The translations under genes were made by a program, and so were the position numbers. 64,000 bases of DNA from PUPG01 sp031323845 (lineage in GTDB: Bacteria; Bacteroidota; Bacteroidia; Bacteroidales; UBA7960). The stretch spans positions 1 through 64,000 of the forward strand of contig JAVIYP010000007.1 in assembly GCA_031323845.1 (NCBI GenBank), given 5' to 3'. Under the pieces are notes generated by a model. The model worked only from the letters and a program-made list of their open reading frames with translations, was not told where the DNA came from and searched no databases. Of this stretch, positions 26,438 through 34,834 are shown in pieces (the stretch's first letter is position 1; every line of letters starts with the position of its first letter).

Positions 26438-27391
26438 TCAGTGCGCGCTCACAAACCTGACGCAACGCACACTGCAGCCGTCCCTCATACTGGTGCTGGG
26501 CTGGTAGACACCGCCGGAGAAATTGTGTATGGCCCGAAGCCAGGCATGTGCACCTATGTCTACAGACGAACTCCACCAGTGGCCGTGATCGCCAAGGTGG
26601 CTGTAGCTGCCAATACTGGCACGGAACCCACCCGGAAGAGCTGAAAAACCAAACTCATCAAAACCGAAATTATTTTCTTCTGACCATGGGTCATCATCCC
26701 AGCGAGGATGCTCCGCAGTGTCACAAGCTCCACCCAGCGGCGAATTCACCTGCCTGCATGACTTTAAAGCATTGCCGGCTCCATTGATAAGATTTTCGTT
26801 TGGAAAACCCTGACTGGCAAGATAGTTAATTAACAGCGACCAATCAGCATTGCTGGGTACATGCCAGCCTTCAGGGCACAGCCCTCTTGAATCAGTCACG
26901 GCGTACCAGTTATAGAGCAGACCATAAGCTTGCAGCATGTTGCCATCGTTGTTATATACCGCATAAGCCCCTTGTGTGGTGCTCCCCCACTCCGTGTTGC
27001 CCAAACCCGTGGGTATGGCACCGCCGTTATTGTATTTGGTAACACGCAGGTTTCCGGCCATCCACTCCTGGTTGCCGACGATCACCGTTTGATAAACATT
27101 GCCGTCAATATCTGTGACGGTGCTTCCACCAGGATCATCTCCCAGAAAAATATTAATCGTTAAAATAACGTCCATGATGTTGATCAGTCCGTCGCCGTTC
27201 ACATCGGCATTATCAGCACAGAAAGGATCAGGCGCGTTTCCGACAAAATAATTCACCATAATTGTTATATCCAACACGTTTACAGCGCCATCGCAGTTAG
27301 CATCGCCGGGGAGTTCACCATCCCGGGCAAAAGTGCTTCCAAATAAAAAGAAGACACAGCAAATACTCATCATTGTAGTTTTTGCTTTCAT
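26438..27391 (-). CDS. Secreted FISUMP-domain protein with an N-terminal dockerin type I pair
   Basis: The start was placed at the ATG at 27391 (317 aa); the preceding nine codons are not part of a signal peptide. After a Sec signal peptide there is a dockerin type I tandem with calcium-loop motifs GDANCDGAVNVLD and ADVNGDGLINIMD, about residues 29-85. The FISUMP domain follows (DIDGNVYQTVIVGNQEWM, YNWYAVTDSRGLCPEGWHVPS and the C-terminal WSSSVD...VRCVR). FISUMP is a C-type-lectin-like module of secreted Fibrobacteres-Bacteroidetes proteins. There is no lipobox or T9SS tail, so how it is retained at the surface is unclear. It is monocistronic. Confidence 0.88.
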   Translation of the reverse strand: MKAKTTMMSICCVFFLFGSTFARDGELPGDANCDGAVNVLDITIMVNYFVGNAPDPFCADNADVNGDGLINIMDVILTINIFLGDDPGGSTVTDIDGNVYQTVIVGNQEWMAGNLRVTKYNNGGAIPTGLGNTEWGSTTQGAYAVYNNDGNMLQAYGLLYNWYAVTDSRGLCPEGWHVPSNADWSLLINYLASQGFPNENLINGAGNALKSCRQVNSPLGGACDTAEHPRWDDDPWSEENNFGFDEFGFSALPGGFRASIGSYSHLGDHGHWWSSSVDIGAHAWLRAIHNFSGGVYQPSTSMRDGCSVRCVRFVSAH

Positions 27392-27873
27392 AATGATGCG
27401 TTTTTTGGTTAAAGGCAAAAAGTCGTAAAGCTAGTATTGACAAGTCTCAACCGCATAATTCAACCACGCGTGTTGAGCCCGGGAAGTCAGTAAACCTGCA
27501 CCTTGTCATAACGAATCAGGGCCGGGACAGGATTTTTAAGGTTCATGTTGCAAGGGTTAACGAGTTATTTGATAACACAGGGTTCTGCAGTAACTGTTTA
27601 GGTAATGTCTCACGAGAACCGGGCTACACCAGAAAACCGGAATATTCGCTCACTAAATTTATGAAATAAAAGAATACAAAACAACAGTTTAGTTCAGGGT
27701 GCAGTGTTTGGGTCAGCACAAAGTGTTTTTCATGCGTGTTTCGTCCGAATTTAAAAAACAAAAAATGATAAAGAAGCAATTATGGGCTTAGCAAGATTTG
27801 ACCTCTTATTTGTGTTTTTTAACCTTACGTCTTCTTTATTGTTGTTTTTGTTCGGTTTTTATTGATTGTGTTG
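27392..27873. other. AT-rich intergenic region between the FISUMP gene and the leader-repeat locus
   Basis: It spans two divergent units. I found no consensus promoter for the FISUMP gene, no ORF worth calling and no RNA fold I recognise. The AT content rises towards 27.7 kb, marking entry into the unusual segment. Confidence 0.4.
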
Positions 27874-27881
27874 TATATTTG
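27874..27881 (+). promoter_or_regulatory. -7 promoter box at the edge of leader repeat copy 1
   Basis: TATATTTG is a full TAnnTTTG match. A TTTG at 27847-27850 lies 23 bp upstream, slightly too far. The duplicated leader begins 4 bp after this box, so the expected transcription start falls at the very beginning of the repeat. Confidence 0.55.
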
Positions 27882-27884
27882 CAA

Positions 27885-28082
27885 AAAGATGGTTTAGCGC
27901 TATCCGCATTTTGAAGCATGTCGTCTTACGCGGTATTCAGATTAAAAATTCAAAACGGTCGAAACGGGCTGACCACCCAAATTCGGGAATGTGCAAGCGA
28001 AAAACGAAATAAAACAAGGGAGTAGCCGGGAATGCAGAAAACCGACAGAGTACGCATTATCAATAAAAACACAGACGATGAA
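27885..28082 (+). repeat. Duplicated 5' leader, copy 1 (198 bp), ending at the start codon of the 88-aa gene
   Basis: This is near-identical to 28492-28687: two substitutions (C/T near 27969, A/T near 28031) and one 2-bp indel (CG near 27930). The identity stops abruptly on both sides, on the left just after the -7 box and on the right at ATGAA of the following gene. Both copies contain a 30-codon open frame starting with GTG (from 27991 here) that runs into the gene. Shared short inverted repeats (GGTC...GACC, ATGC...GCAT) could fold in the RNA. Confidence 0.93.
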
Positions 28083-28344
28083 GTACATACGCAAATATCA
28101 ACTCATGAAAAAAGTACATCTGTTTCAGTTTATTGCATATGCTGCATTAATTGTGATTATTCCATTTATTATTGTAAAAATTGCACAAAATGAGCAAGAA
28201 ATCAAAAACCTTTTATTCCTCCACATCATAATTGTCATTCCTCTTGGTTCAATTCTGATTAAGTGGTATAGAATGAGAAACAAAGGTTTTAATAATAAAG
28301 AGATTTTGAGGTCATTTGTTCCTTTTTTGAAAAAAAGATCATAA
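28078..28344 (+). CDS. Small two-TM membrane protein behind leader copy 1, hypothetical
   Basis: This 88-aa, AT-rich gene is far below its neighbours in GC. The start was chosen at the ATG where the duplicated leader ends (28078); an internal ATG at 28105 (MKKVHLF) is equally plausible, and a GTG-led frame through the leader was rejected. The protein has two hydrophobic helices (~16-37 and ~46-63) with a basic C-terminus, FLKKRS. I do not recognise a family. Size and topology resemble small immunity or accessory membrane proteins; this is a suggestion only. It is followed by 147 bp and then leader copy 2. Confidence 0.6.
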   Translation: MKYIRKYQLMKKVHLFQFIAYAALIVIIPFIIVKIAQNEQEIKNLLFLHIIIVIPLGSILIKWYRMRNKGFNNKEILRSFVPFLKKRS

Positions 28345-28470
28345 TTGGTGTTTGTTCTTCTTCCTGAAAATTTCAAACCTGCTGTTCTGGTTATAGGTTT
28401 TGCTTAGGCTTACTGACTCCTTTTTCTGTATTGCTGGTTATTTATAAGCCGTATCCGGCACCCGGGTATT

Positions 28471-28491
28471 CTTTATGTATACATCATAAAG
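28471..28491. repeat. Perfect inverted repeat at the left edge of leader copy 2
   Basis: CTTTATG-N7-CATAAAG ends exactly one base before the first base of the duplicated leader (28492). The equivalent position of copy 1 carries the TATATTTG promoter box instead; only TGTATA is shared there. It could be a regulator site or a mark of the event that made the duplication. Confidence 0.7.
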
Positions 28492-28687
28492 AAAGATGGT
28501 TTAGCGCTATCCGCATTTTGAAGCATGTCGTCTTACGGTATTCAGATTAAAAATTCAAAACGGTCGAAACGGGTTGACCACCCAAATTCGGGAATGTGCA
28601 AGCGAAAAACGAAATAAAACAAGGGAGTAGCCGGGTATGCAGAAAACCGACAGAGTACGCATTATCAATAAAAACACAGACGATGAA
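28492..28687 (+). repeat. Duplicated 5' leader, copy 2 (196 bp), ending at the start codon of the glycine-zipper lipoprotein gene
   Basis: It is about 98% identical to 27885-28082, and it again ends at ATGAA of the downstream gene. The two downstream proteins share no sequence beyond the first Met-Lys. No full TAnnTTTG box lies directly upstream of this copy. Confidence 0.93.
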
Positions 28688-29624
28688 AAAAACATTACTA
28701 AGCATTGCGATTTTGGTTGTCGGGACGATTTTTGTTTTTTTCTCCTGCGACAAAGAGGCATCCGGCCCGGATGACCTTAAAAAGGATTTTGAAAAAGCGG
28801 CATTGGTACATACCGAAGCCATGGAAGTGTGTTTGAAGGCCATCAGGTCTTCCGACATCATGGATGAGCCGGGGCTGATGAAGCTCGTACAGGAAACCGG
28901 CCTGGATTTTATTGCCGGGCACTCTTATTTCGCTGATGATCAGGTGTCGCTGGCACAAAAAATGTTGCTGGAGACCGCTGATCACCTGATTTCTTACAGA
29001 AAAATGGTCAGTGAGCCCGGCTACAAAGGCGACTACGGCCCATACGATTACCTGATCTATACCATTATGGAGTTTGCTGACGAGCTCTCGGAAGAACAAA
29101 TGGAGCTGCTGCTGACCATCAACAACATTATGGAGTCACACGACACAGCCGAAGAGATCGTTGCGCTTCTTACCGGAATAAAAGACATATACAGTCAGGC
29201 CCTTGAAGAAGAAGAACGCTGGGTGATCTACGCCGCCACAGCAATTGGCATTGAATCCGTGAGCTACTGGAATGAGAGCCTTGATGAATGGATGGAGGCT
29301 ATCCTCGAAAATTTTCCGGATAAAAACCTGAAAACCGAAGAAGACGGAGGATGGTTCAATTGGATTCATGTAGTCGCCGGTGATATAGGCGGTGCAATTG
29401 GAGGAGCAACAGGTGGTGCAATAGCTGGGTCATTTGCTGGTGGTATTGGTGCAGGTGCCGGTGCAGCAATAGGTGCTCTTGGTGGCTCCATACAAACATC
29501 TTCAACCGTGGCCTGTATTTATGTGCTTATGCATATCATGGATGGCGGAGGCGGTAGCGGAGGCGGAGGCGGAGGCGGCGAAGGTGAAGGCGATGACGAG
29601 GGCTCAGGCTCCGGCGGCAGCTAA
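28683..29624 (+). CDS. Putative lipoprotein with glycine-zipper segment and Gly-rich tail
   Basis: This 313-aa protein starts at the ATG that ends leader copy 2. Residues 1-21 are a lipoprotein-type signal peptide ending FFSC with C22 as the likely lipidated Cys; the -3 Phe is unusual. Residues ~30-225 are acidic and helical. Residues 233-268 are a hydrophobic glycine zipper with repeated GGAIGG, GGATGG and AGAGAAIG, similar in style to class II bacteriocins and membrane-inserting zipper proteins. A short hydrophobic helix follows, then an extreme Gly/Glu/Ser tail (288-313). I recognise no named family. Membrane-active toxin or cell-surface scaffold are both possible. A small two-TM protein is encoded on each side. 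Confidence 0.75.
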   Translation: MKKTLLSIAILVVGTIFVFFSCDKEASGPDDLKKDFEKAALVHTEAMEVCLKAIRSSDIMDEPGLMKLVQETGLDFIAGHSYFADDQVSLAQKMLLETADHLISYRKMVSEPGYKGDYGPYDYLIYTIMEFADELSEEQMELLLTINNIMESHDTAEEIVALLTGIKDIYSQALEEEERWVIYAATAIGIESVSYWNESLDEWMEAILENFPDKNLKTEEDGGWFNWIHVVAGDIGGAIGGATGGAIAGSFAGGIGAGAGAAIGALGGSIQTSSTVACIYVLMHIMDGGGGSGGGGGGGEGEGDDEGSGSGGS

Positions 29625-29802
29625 TTCCGGCTGGCATTATAGATAAAACAGGTCAAGCCGCTAAAGGGGGTTTTCATCCAATAGCCAATAACAGCCAGGC
29701 TCAAAAAACCTGCAAAGCTTAAAAGTTTAGTTTTTATGTCAACCTTAGCATTAATTAAAAACCAGGCCAATACTATAGACGCCTTTCAAATAGCATCACA
29801 CC

Positions 29803-30018
29803 ATGAAGAGAGATTTATTGTTCATTTTCTTTGGTTTTATGGCAGGAACCCTTGCACTTAATTATCTTATTATCAGCTATTTATTAGGATCAAATATCAG
29901 CCAGGCCTACTTTTTTTCGGTTTTGGTTCCGGGTTCCATACTGTCAGCATTGTTTTTCACCCTGTGGGTGAGATACTGGCGTAAGAGAAAAAGCAGGAAA
30001 AAAAACAAAGAAACGTAA
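29803..30018 (+). CDS. Small two-TM membrane protein downstream of the glycine-zipper lipoprotein, hypothetical
   Basis: This 71-aa protein has two clear transmembrane helices (~5-27 and ~36-59) and a very basic tail (RYWRKRKSRKKNKE). It is on the same strand, 178 bp after the lipoprotein gene. No sequence similarity to the 88-aa protein at 28.1 kb beyond topology. The layout (secreted hydrophobic protein followed by a small basic membrane protein) resembles toxin-immunity gene pairs, but no sequence evidence proves this. Confidence 0.6.
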   Translation: MKRDLLFIFFGFMAGTLALNYLIISYLLGSNISQAYFFSVLVPGSILSALFFTLWVRYWRKRKSRKKNKET

Positions 30019-30038
30019 GATCCGTGTTTTGCCGGGGT

Positions 30039-30056
30039 TACTGGCGGAAGCCAGTA
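30039..30056. other. Strong hairpin with GGAA loop between convergent genes
   Basis: TACTGGC-GGAA-GCCAGTA forms a 7-bp stem with a GNRA-type tetraloop, flanked by CCGG on both sides that can extend it. It is 20 bp after the stop of the 71-aa gene. No U tract follows, so it may be an RNA stability or weak termination element. Confidence 0.5.
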
Positions 30057-30215
30057 CCGGGTGTCGTGTCAATGCCTCTTTGACGGTCAGGTTGAAGCGT
30101 TTTTTCCGCACAGTGAAAGAACAGCAGCGCATAGCCTCAGCTGCATAAAGATTGTAAGTTGCAGCCATGCGGCAAAGATCAAGACCCGGCCGGGCAAAGC
30201 GGTGTTGACATGACA

Positions 30216-31430
30216 CTAGTCATGTTGCCCCAGCAAAGCCCTGATAAACCCGTTGCCTTTCAGCAGACCGAAATGGCCCTCTTTAACGCTTTCTTCGTCA
30301 TATACCTGAACTTTGTCAGGCTGAGCGCCAGGATGGTATATCATGAAGGGAACGGGGTCATGAACGTGGGTGCGCAGCTCGCAGGGAGTTGGGTGGTCTG
30401 GCAGAAGAGCTATGGCGACCGGTTCATTCATCTGCCGGGTTTGTTCTGCGATGTATTTTACAACACGCTGATCGAGGGATTCCAGGGTTTTGATTTTCAG
30501 GTCGACATCGCCCTCATGACCGGCCTCATCGCTGGCCTCGATATGAAGGTACACCAGGTCAACCCTGTTGAGCGCATCAACAGCAGCCCGGGCTTTTCCT
30601 TCATAATTCGTGTCGTACAAACCGGTAGATCCCGGCACTTTAACGGCTTCAAAGCCGGCATAGGCTCCAATGCCATAAATCAGGTCAACGGCAGAGATCA
30701 CGGCTCCCGTTTTTCCATAAAGCTCCATGAAGGTTTTCATCTTAGGCCGGTAACCGGGCGACCAGAACCAAACCGAGTTGGCGGGGTCTTTGCCCGCCGC
30801 CACCCTGGCCTTGTTTACCGGATGATCGCCAAGCAGGGCCTGCGAAAGTAAAATGATATTGTTCAGAAGGCCTGCCGTTTTTGAGCCATTGCCTGATTCA
30901 GCCCGAACCAGCAGATCCCTGTATTCGGCCCCGGGAACATCATGGGGTGGCGTGCATTGGATCTCATTTGACCCTTTATTCAGCACAAACAGATGCCGGT
31001 AGCTGACACCCGGATGGAAGCGAAAATCCTTATGGGAGATTTTTTGATTCAGGAAATCAATAAGCTGGTGGGCTTCTTCAGTTGAAATGTGTCCCGCACT
31101 GTGGTTTTTAATGCGCCCCGCTTCATCAATGCTGATCAGGTTACAGCGCATGGCAAGGTCATCGTCCTTCAGGTCAACGCCCATACTGGCAGCCTCCAGT
31201 ACCCCGCGTCCCTGGTAAACCGCATGCACATCATAACCCAGCACCGCTAAATTGGCAATCTCACTGCCGGGAGGCATGTCGTCCGGAACTGTGGAAAGTA
31301 AACCGCAACGGCTCTTTTTACACAAAGCGTCAATGTTCGGCGTGTTGGCCACCATCAGGGGTGTCTTACCACCAAGCCTGTCAATGGGGTAGTCGGAACA
31401 ACCATCTGCAAGAATGATGATGTATTTCAT
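30216..31430 (-). CDS. ApgM-type phosphoglycerate mutase family protein, probable homoserine kinase
   Basis: This 404-aa alkaline-phosphatase-superfamily protein matches archaeal-type cofactor-independent phosphoglycerate mutase (COG3635): LADGCSDYPI (Asp9), the PPGSEIANLAVLGYD block with the metal-binding/nucleophile Ser56, HIEASDEAGHEGD and LLPDHPTP. It lies downstream of thrC on the same strand, and no thrB of the GHMP type is present. Members of this family adjacent to thrC in Bacteroides-type bacteria have been linked to homoserine phosphorylation; I recall this for B. thetaiotaomicron and it should be confirmed. Annotation as a glycolytic mutase would miss that context. Confidence 0.85.
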   Translation of the reverse strand: MKYIIILADGCSDYPIDRLGGKTPLMVANTPNIDALCKKSRCGLLSTVPDDMPPGSEIANLAVLGYDVHAVYQGRGVLEAASMGVDLKDDDLAMRCNLISIDEAGRIKNHSAGHISTEEAHQLIDFLNQKISHKDFRFHPGVSYRHLFVLNKGSNEIQCTPPHDVPGAEYRDLLVRAESGNGSKTAGLLNNIILLSQALLGDHPVNKARVAAGKDPANSVWFWSPGYRPKMKTFMELYGKTGAVISAVDLIYGIGAYAGFEAVKVPGSTGLYDTNYEGKARAAVDALNRVDLVYLHIEASDEAGHEGDVDLKIKTLESLDQRVVKYIAEQTRQMNEPVAIALLPDHPTPCELRTHVHDPVPFMIYHPGAQPDKVQVYDEESVKEGHFGLLKGNGFIRALLGQHD

Positions 31431-31530
31431 GAGCAGGTAATTTTATTTATGTTTATTTATATTAATCTTACACATTGCACCATACCAAGGCGACAGTGCC
31501 AGCGGTGAACATTCTCCGTATTCAACAAGC

Positions 31531-31559
31531 TGTTTATTCGTTGAATCGTTTCTTTGTTA
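31531..31559. repeat. Diverged copy of the TTGAATCGTTT intergenic repeat
   Basis: TTTATTCGTTGAATCGTTT followed by CTTTGTTA matches the tandem unit at 21354-21390 with few differences. It lies in the 261-bp gap between the thrC stop and the apgM start. I see no function. Confidence 0.5.
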
Positions 31560-31691
31560 CATCGGTTTTTGTGAACGCGGAAACTTTTCGCCTGCGCCCA
31601 ACACAGGTGCTTTACGGATGCCTTTCTCCTTAATGCCGGAATAAACTCCGGACAAACGCTGATTTACACGGACTTCTGCGTTGATGTTTCC

Positions 31692-33092
31692 TTAATAATT
31701 GCTCTGCAGGTATTCTTTAAAAGCAGCATAGTCGTTTTTAAGAAACCCGAATTGTTCTTCCTTTTCTTCAAGGCCTTCCAGGCTGGGTGGCAGTTCGGGG
31801 TCAAACTGCAGGATCTCCTGAATCTGTTCGGGAAATTTGGCCGGGTGAGCGGTTTCCAGAACGATGCAAAGGTCCTCTGCTGCCGCTGCATGCATGCTGC
31901 CGTTTCTGTCAGATGCGTCACAACTGCGCTTCAGACGCTTCAGGTATTCCTGCAATGCGGCCCAACCAACTGCGCCGTGCGGTTCAAGCAGCAGCTGATG
32001 TTGCTGGTACGCCGATGCAATGGTTTGTTTTGTTTGCCTGTCGGTGATGGACCAGGAAACCATATCCCGGCGCATGCTGTCCATATCCGGTGCTTTGTGG
32101 ATGCGTCCTGTCTCGTTCATCATGCCGCCATAAAGAGCAACAAGCCTTGCCAGGTTGCTGGGGTGCCCTACATTCATTGCGCTGGAGATGCAGTTCCGGG
32201 ATGGTTCGATTTTCCTGTAGACCCCTGTGGCCAGAAAATCAGGAAATTCATCATTTTCATTCACTGCAATAACCATTTGTTTGATGGGTAAGCCCATCCG
32301 CCAGGCAATCATGCCGCCCATCATATCCCCGAAATTGCCTGAAGGCACTACAAAGACGGCTTTGTCATCCATGCTTTCGCGCAGTTGTGCCCAGGCGTAA
32401 ACATAGTACACCGATTGGGGCAGCAGCCTGCCGATGTTTATGGAGTTGGCCGACGACAGGTTGAGCTTGCCAAGATCGGGATCGGCAAACGCATCTTTCA
32501 CCAGAGCCTGGCAATCATCGAATTTTGCATCCAGGGCCAGCACGCTGACGTTCTTGCCCAGTGTTGTCATTTGCTTTCGCTGACGCGCCGTCACTTCTTT
32601 TTCAGGAAACAGGATCAGCACCCTGATGTTATCGAGCCCGTAAAAAGCGTTGGCAATGGCGCTGCCGGTGTCTCCTGAAGTGGCCGTCAGTATGAGCAGT
32701 TCCCTGTTTTGCTGTTGCAGGAAGTGATTCATCAGCCGCCCCATCATACGGGCAGCAAAATCCTTAAAGGAAGCCGTTGGGCCCTGGTCGAGACGCATTA
32801 CATAATGTCTCTGGGTGACGTGCTCAAGAGGCACGTCGTAGTCGTAGGCATCATTCACCAGCGCACGCAGGGTGTCGGCAGCAATGTCGTCCTTAAGAAA
32901 AGCATGCAAAACCTCAAAGGCAATCTGCGGATAGCTCAATTCGGCAAAAGCTTCGAGCCTCTCCAGGGGGATCAGCGGAATGCGTTCGGGCATATACAAG
33001 CCGCGGTCCGGAGCCTGACCCTGTAACAGGGCTTCGCCAAAAGACAGAGGTGGCGACTCCAGGTTAGTAGAATAATATTTCAGGACATCCAT
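31692..33092 (-). CDS. thrC: Threonine synthase
   Basis: This 466-aa PLP enzyme converts O-phosphohomoserine to threonine. PLP lysine K110 sits in PTASFKDFAARM; the glycine-rich phosphate loop is in ATSGDTGSA, and VVPSGNFGDMMGG and EPHGAVGWAAL are further family blocks. The N-terminus (YYSTNLESPPLSFGEALLQG) is typical of the longer bacterial class. It is flanked by a MetY-like gene (18 bp upstream) and the ApgM-like putative homoserine kinase (261 bp downstream), making an amino acid branch cluster from homoserine. Confidence 0.95.
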   Translation of the reverse strand: MDVLKYYSTNLESPPLSFGEALLQGQAPDRGLYMPERIPLIPLERLEAFAELSYPQIAFEVLHAFLKDDIAADTLRALVNDAYDYDVPLEHVTQRHYVMRLDQGPTASFKDFAARMMGRLMNHFLQQQNRELLILTATSGDTGSAIANAFYGLDNIRVLILFPEKEVTARQRKQMTTLGKNVSVLALDAKFDDCQALVKDAFADPDLGKLNLSSANSINIGRLLPQSVYYVYAWAQLRESMDDKAVFVVPSGNFGDMMGGMIAWRMGLPIKQMVIAVNENDEFPDFLATGVYRKIEPSRNCISSAMNVGHPSNLARLVALYGGMMNETGRIHKAPDMDSMRRDMVSWSITDRQTKQTIASAYQQHQLLLEPHGAVGWAALQEYLKRLKRSCDASDRNGSMHAAAAEDLCIVLETAHPAKFPEQIQEILQFDPELPPSLEGLEEKEEQFGFLKNDYAAFKEYLQSNY

Positions 33093-33110
33093 AACAGAAA
33101 ACGGTTTTGT

Positions 33111-34574
33111 TTATCCGATCCGGGCTGATGATGCACCGGCGGCTGAGTACTCGGGGAACGTCATGGTGACTTTTTTGCCGTCAAGCGTTGAGAGGGCCTG
33201 GTCAATATCCGCAATGATATCATCAGGGTGTTCCATTCCAACGCACAGCCGGATAAGGTTTGGCGGAATCTGTGCCAGCTTGCGGCCTTCTTCTCCCTGC
33301 TGGGCGTGGGTGGAAATACTGGGAATGGTGGCCACTGACTTAATACGGCCTAAATCTGTGGCACGCCAGATCCGCTGAAACGCATCAAAGACTTTCCTGG
33401 TTTGTTCAACACCGCCCTTAACCCTGAACGACATCAGGTGTCCGTAGCGGTTCTGGGCCGACCCATACTGTTCATCATGCTCCGCATCCACCAGGAAGAG
33501 GTAGTCTTTCGCCAGTTCGTGAAGTTTATGCTCCTCAAGTCCGAGATAGTCAACGCCTTCAATATGCTTGTGATCTTTAAGGTATCGGGCAACCTGCATA
33601 GTGCTGCGGCTGGCAATATCCATGCGGTGACGGATGGTCCGTATGTCGTTGAGGGCCATAATGGCATTCATCGGGGAAATGTTGGGACCGTTATCGCGGT
33701 TGGGAAGCTGCTTCAGATAGGCGCAGAAGTCGGCTTTCATCTCCGGGTTGTCGATATTGGTGGTGATGTTTTTGCGGGCAATGACAGCACCGGCTATACC
33801 AAATCCGCTGGTAAACAATGACTTGGAAACAGACTGCACTACAATGTCGGCGCCATACTCCAGCGGACGAAGCAGTGCGGGTGTTGCCACGGTGGAATCA
33901 AAAATGGCCGGGATGCCATACTTATGAGCCAGGTCAACGATCTTTTTCACATCAAAAAATGCCTGCGCAGGGTTGCTGGGCATCTCGCCGTACAGGAAAC
34001 GGGTGTTTTCATCAATGTTCGACTCCCATTCGTCCATGTCGGTACTGTTGATGATACGCCGCCACTCTATGTTTCTTTCCTGCTCCTTGCGGATGGCAAA
34101 TTGCTGAAAGGTACCTCCATATACCTGTGCCGTTGCCACAAAGTTCATCGGGCTGTTTGGTCTTTTGGGGTCCTCGATCAGAAACTGATCCACGGCACTC
34201 TGAATGGCAGCCATTCCTGACGCTGTGGCGATACAGGATGCATCAACACCCGCGCCATAGGCTTCAATAAGCGCAAGGGCTCCCTCAAGGTAATACATGC
34301 TTGGATTGCCAATCCTGGAGTAACACCATGTCGGAATCTGGTAGCTGAGAGCTGCTTCCATCTCATCTGAGTCACGATAGGCCTGGGATGTAGACATATA
34401 AATAGGTTCAATGATGCTCCCCTGGTTAAAATCCAGGGCCTCCTGCATTGAATAAATGCCATGCACCGCTATGGTGTCAAAACGGCATTGCTTCATTTTA
34501 TTAATGTTTTCGGCATGCCATTTCAGGGCACGCTGTCCGGCCTGCTTGTAATAATCCAATCCTTTCGGTTCCAT
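33111..34574 (-). CDS. Cys/Met metabolism PLP enzyme, O-acetylhomoserine sulfhydrylase-like
   Basis: This 487-aa member of the gamma-family of PLP enzymes has PLP lysine K251 in QSVSKSLFTSG, the YSRIGNPS cofactor-phosphate region and the ATASGMAAIQ block. It is longer than typical MetB/MetC (~390 aa) and closest in style to MetY/O-acetylhomoserine sulfhydrylases, with an extended N-terminus (LDYYKQAGQRALKWHAENINKMK). It likely makes homocysteine from an activated homoserine. Methionine gamma-lyase is an alternative. It is the first gene of the cluster with thrC, sharing the homoserine branch point. Confidence 0.82.
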   Translation of the reverse strand: MEPKGLDYYKQAGQRALKWHAENINKMKQCRFDTIAVHGIYSMQEALDFNQGSIIEPIYMSTSQAYRDSDEMEAALSYQIPTWCYSRIGNPSMYYLEGALALIEAYGAGVDASCIATASGMAAIQSAVDQFLIEDPKRPNSPMNFVATAQVYGGTFQQFAIRKEQERNIEWRRIINSTDMDEWESNIDENTRFLYGEMPSNPAQAFFDVKKIVDLAHKYGIPAIFDSTVATPALLRPLEYGADIVVQSVSKSLFTSGFGIAGAVIARKNITTNIDNPEMKADFCAYLKQLPNRDNGPNISPMNAIMALNDIRTIRHRMDIASRSTMQVARYLKDHKHIEGVDYLGLEEHKLHELAKDYLFLVDAEHDEQYGSAQNRYGHLMSFRVKGGVEQTRKVFDAFQRIWRATDLGRIKSVATIPSISTHAQQGEEGRKLAQIPPNLIRLCVGMEHPDDIIADIDQALSTLDGKKVTMTFPEYSAAGASSARIG

Positions 34575-34834
34575 GTTCTTTTAGTTCTTTATGATGAATA
34601 ATGATTTTATTTTATGATGTAAATTGGTTTTCAGCGCCTTTCAGCAATCCATCGCCTTTGCCCTTTAAGCATAACCACAGGGCATTATAAGCGGGGTAAA
34701 AGTAATAAAAACTTTACAGAAGCACACCGCGATGATCAAGCTGTTTGCCAAAATCCTCCGCGGCAGGCATCCCCGTATCTGTGTAACCAAAGAGAATGCG
34801 GGAAGTCCCTGTTAACAAGGGTATGTTACGTTGC

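Noticed and set aside
27991..28077. N-terminal extension of the 88-aa gene (and of the lipoprotein gene, 28596-28682) through the duplicated leader from a GTG
   Set aside because: The frame stays open in both copies, but it would place ~29 charged residues before a perfect lipoprotein signal peptide in copy 2. The ATG at the end of the leader is the better start.
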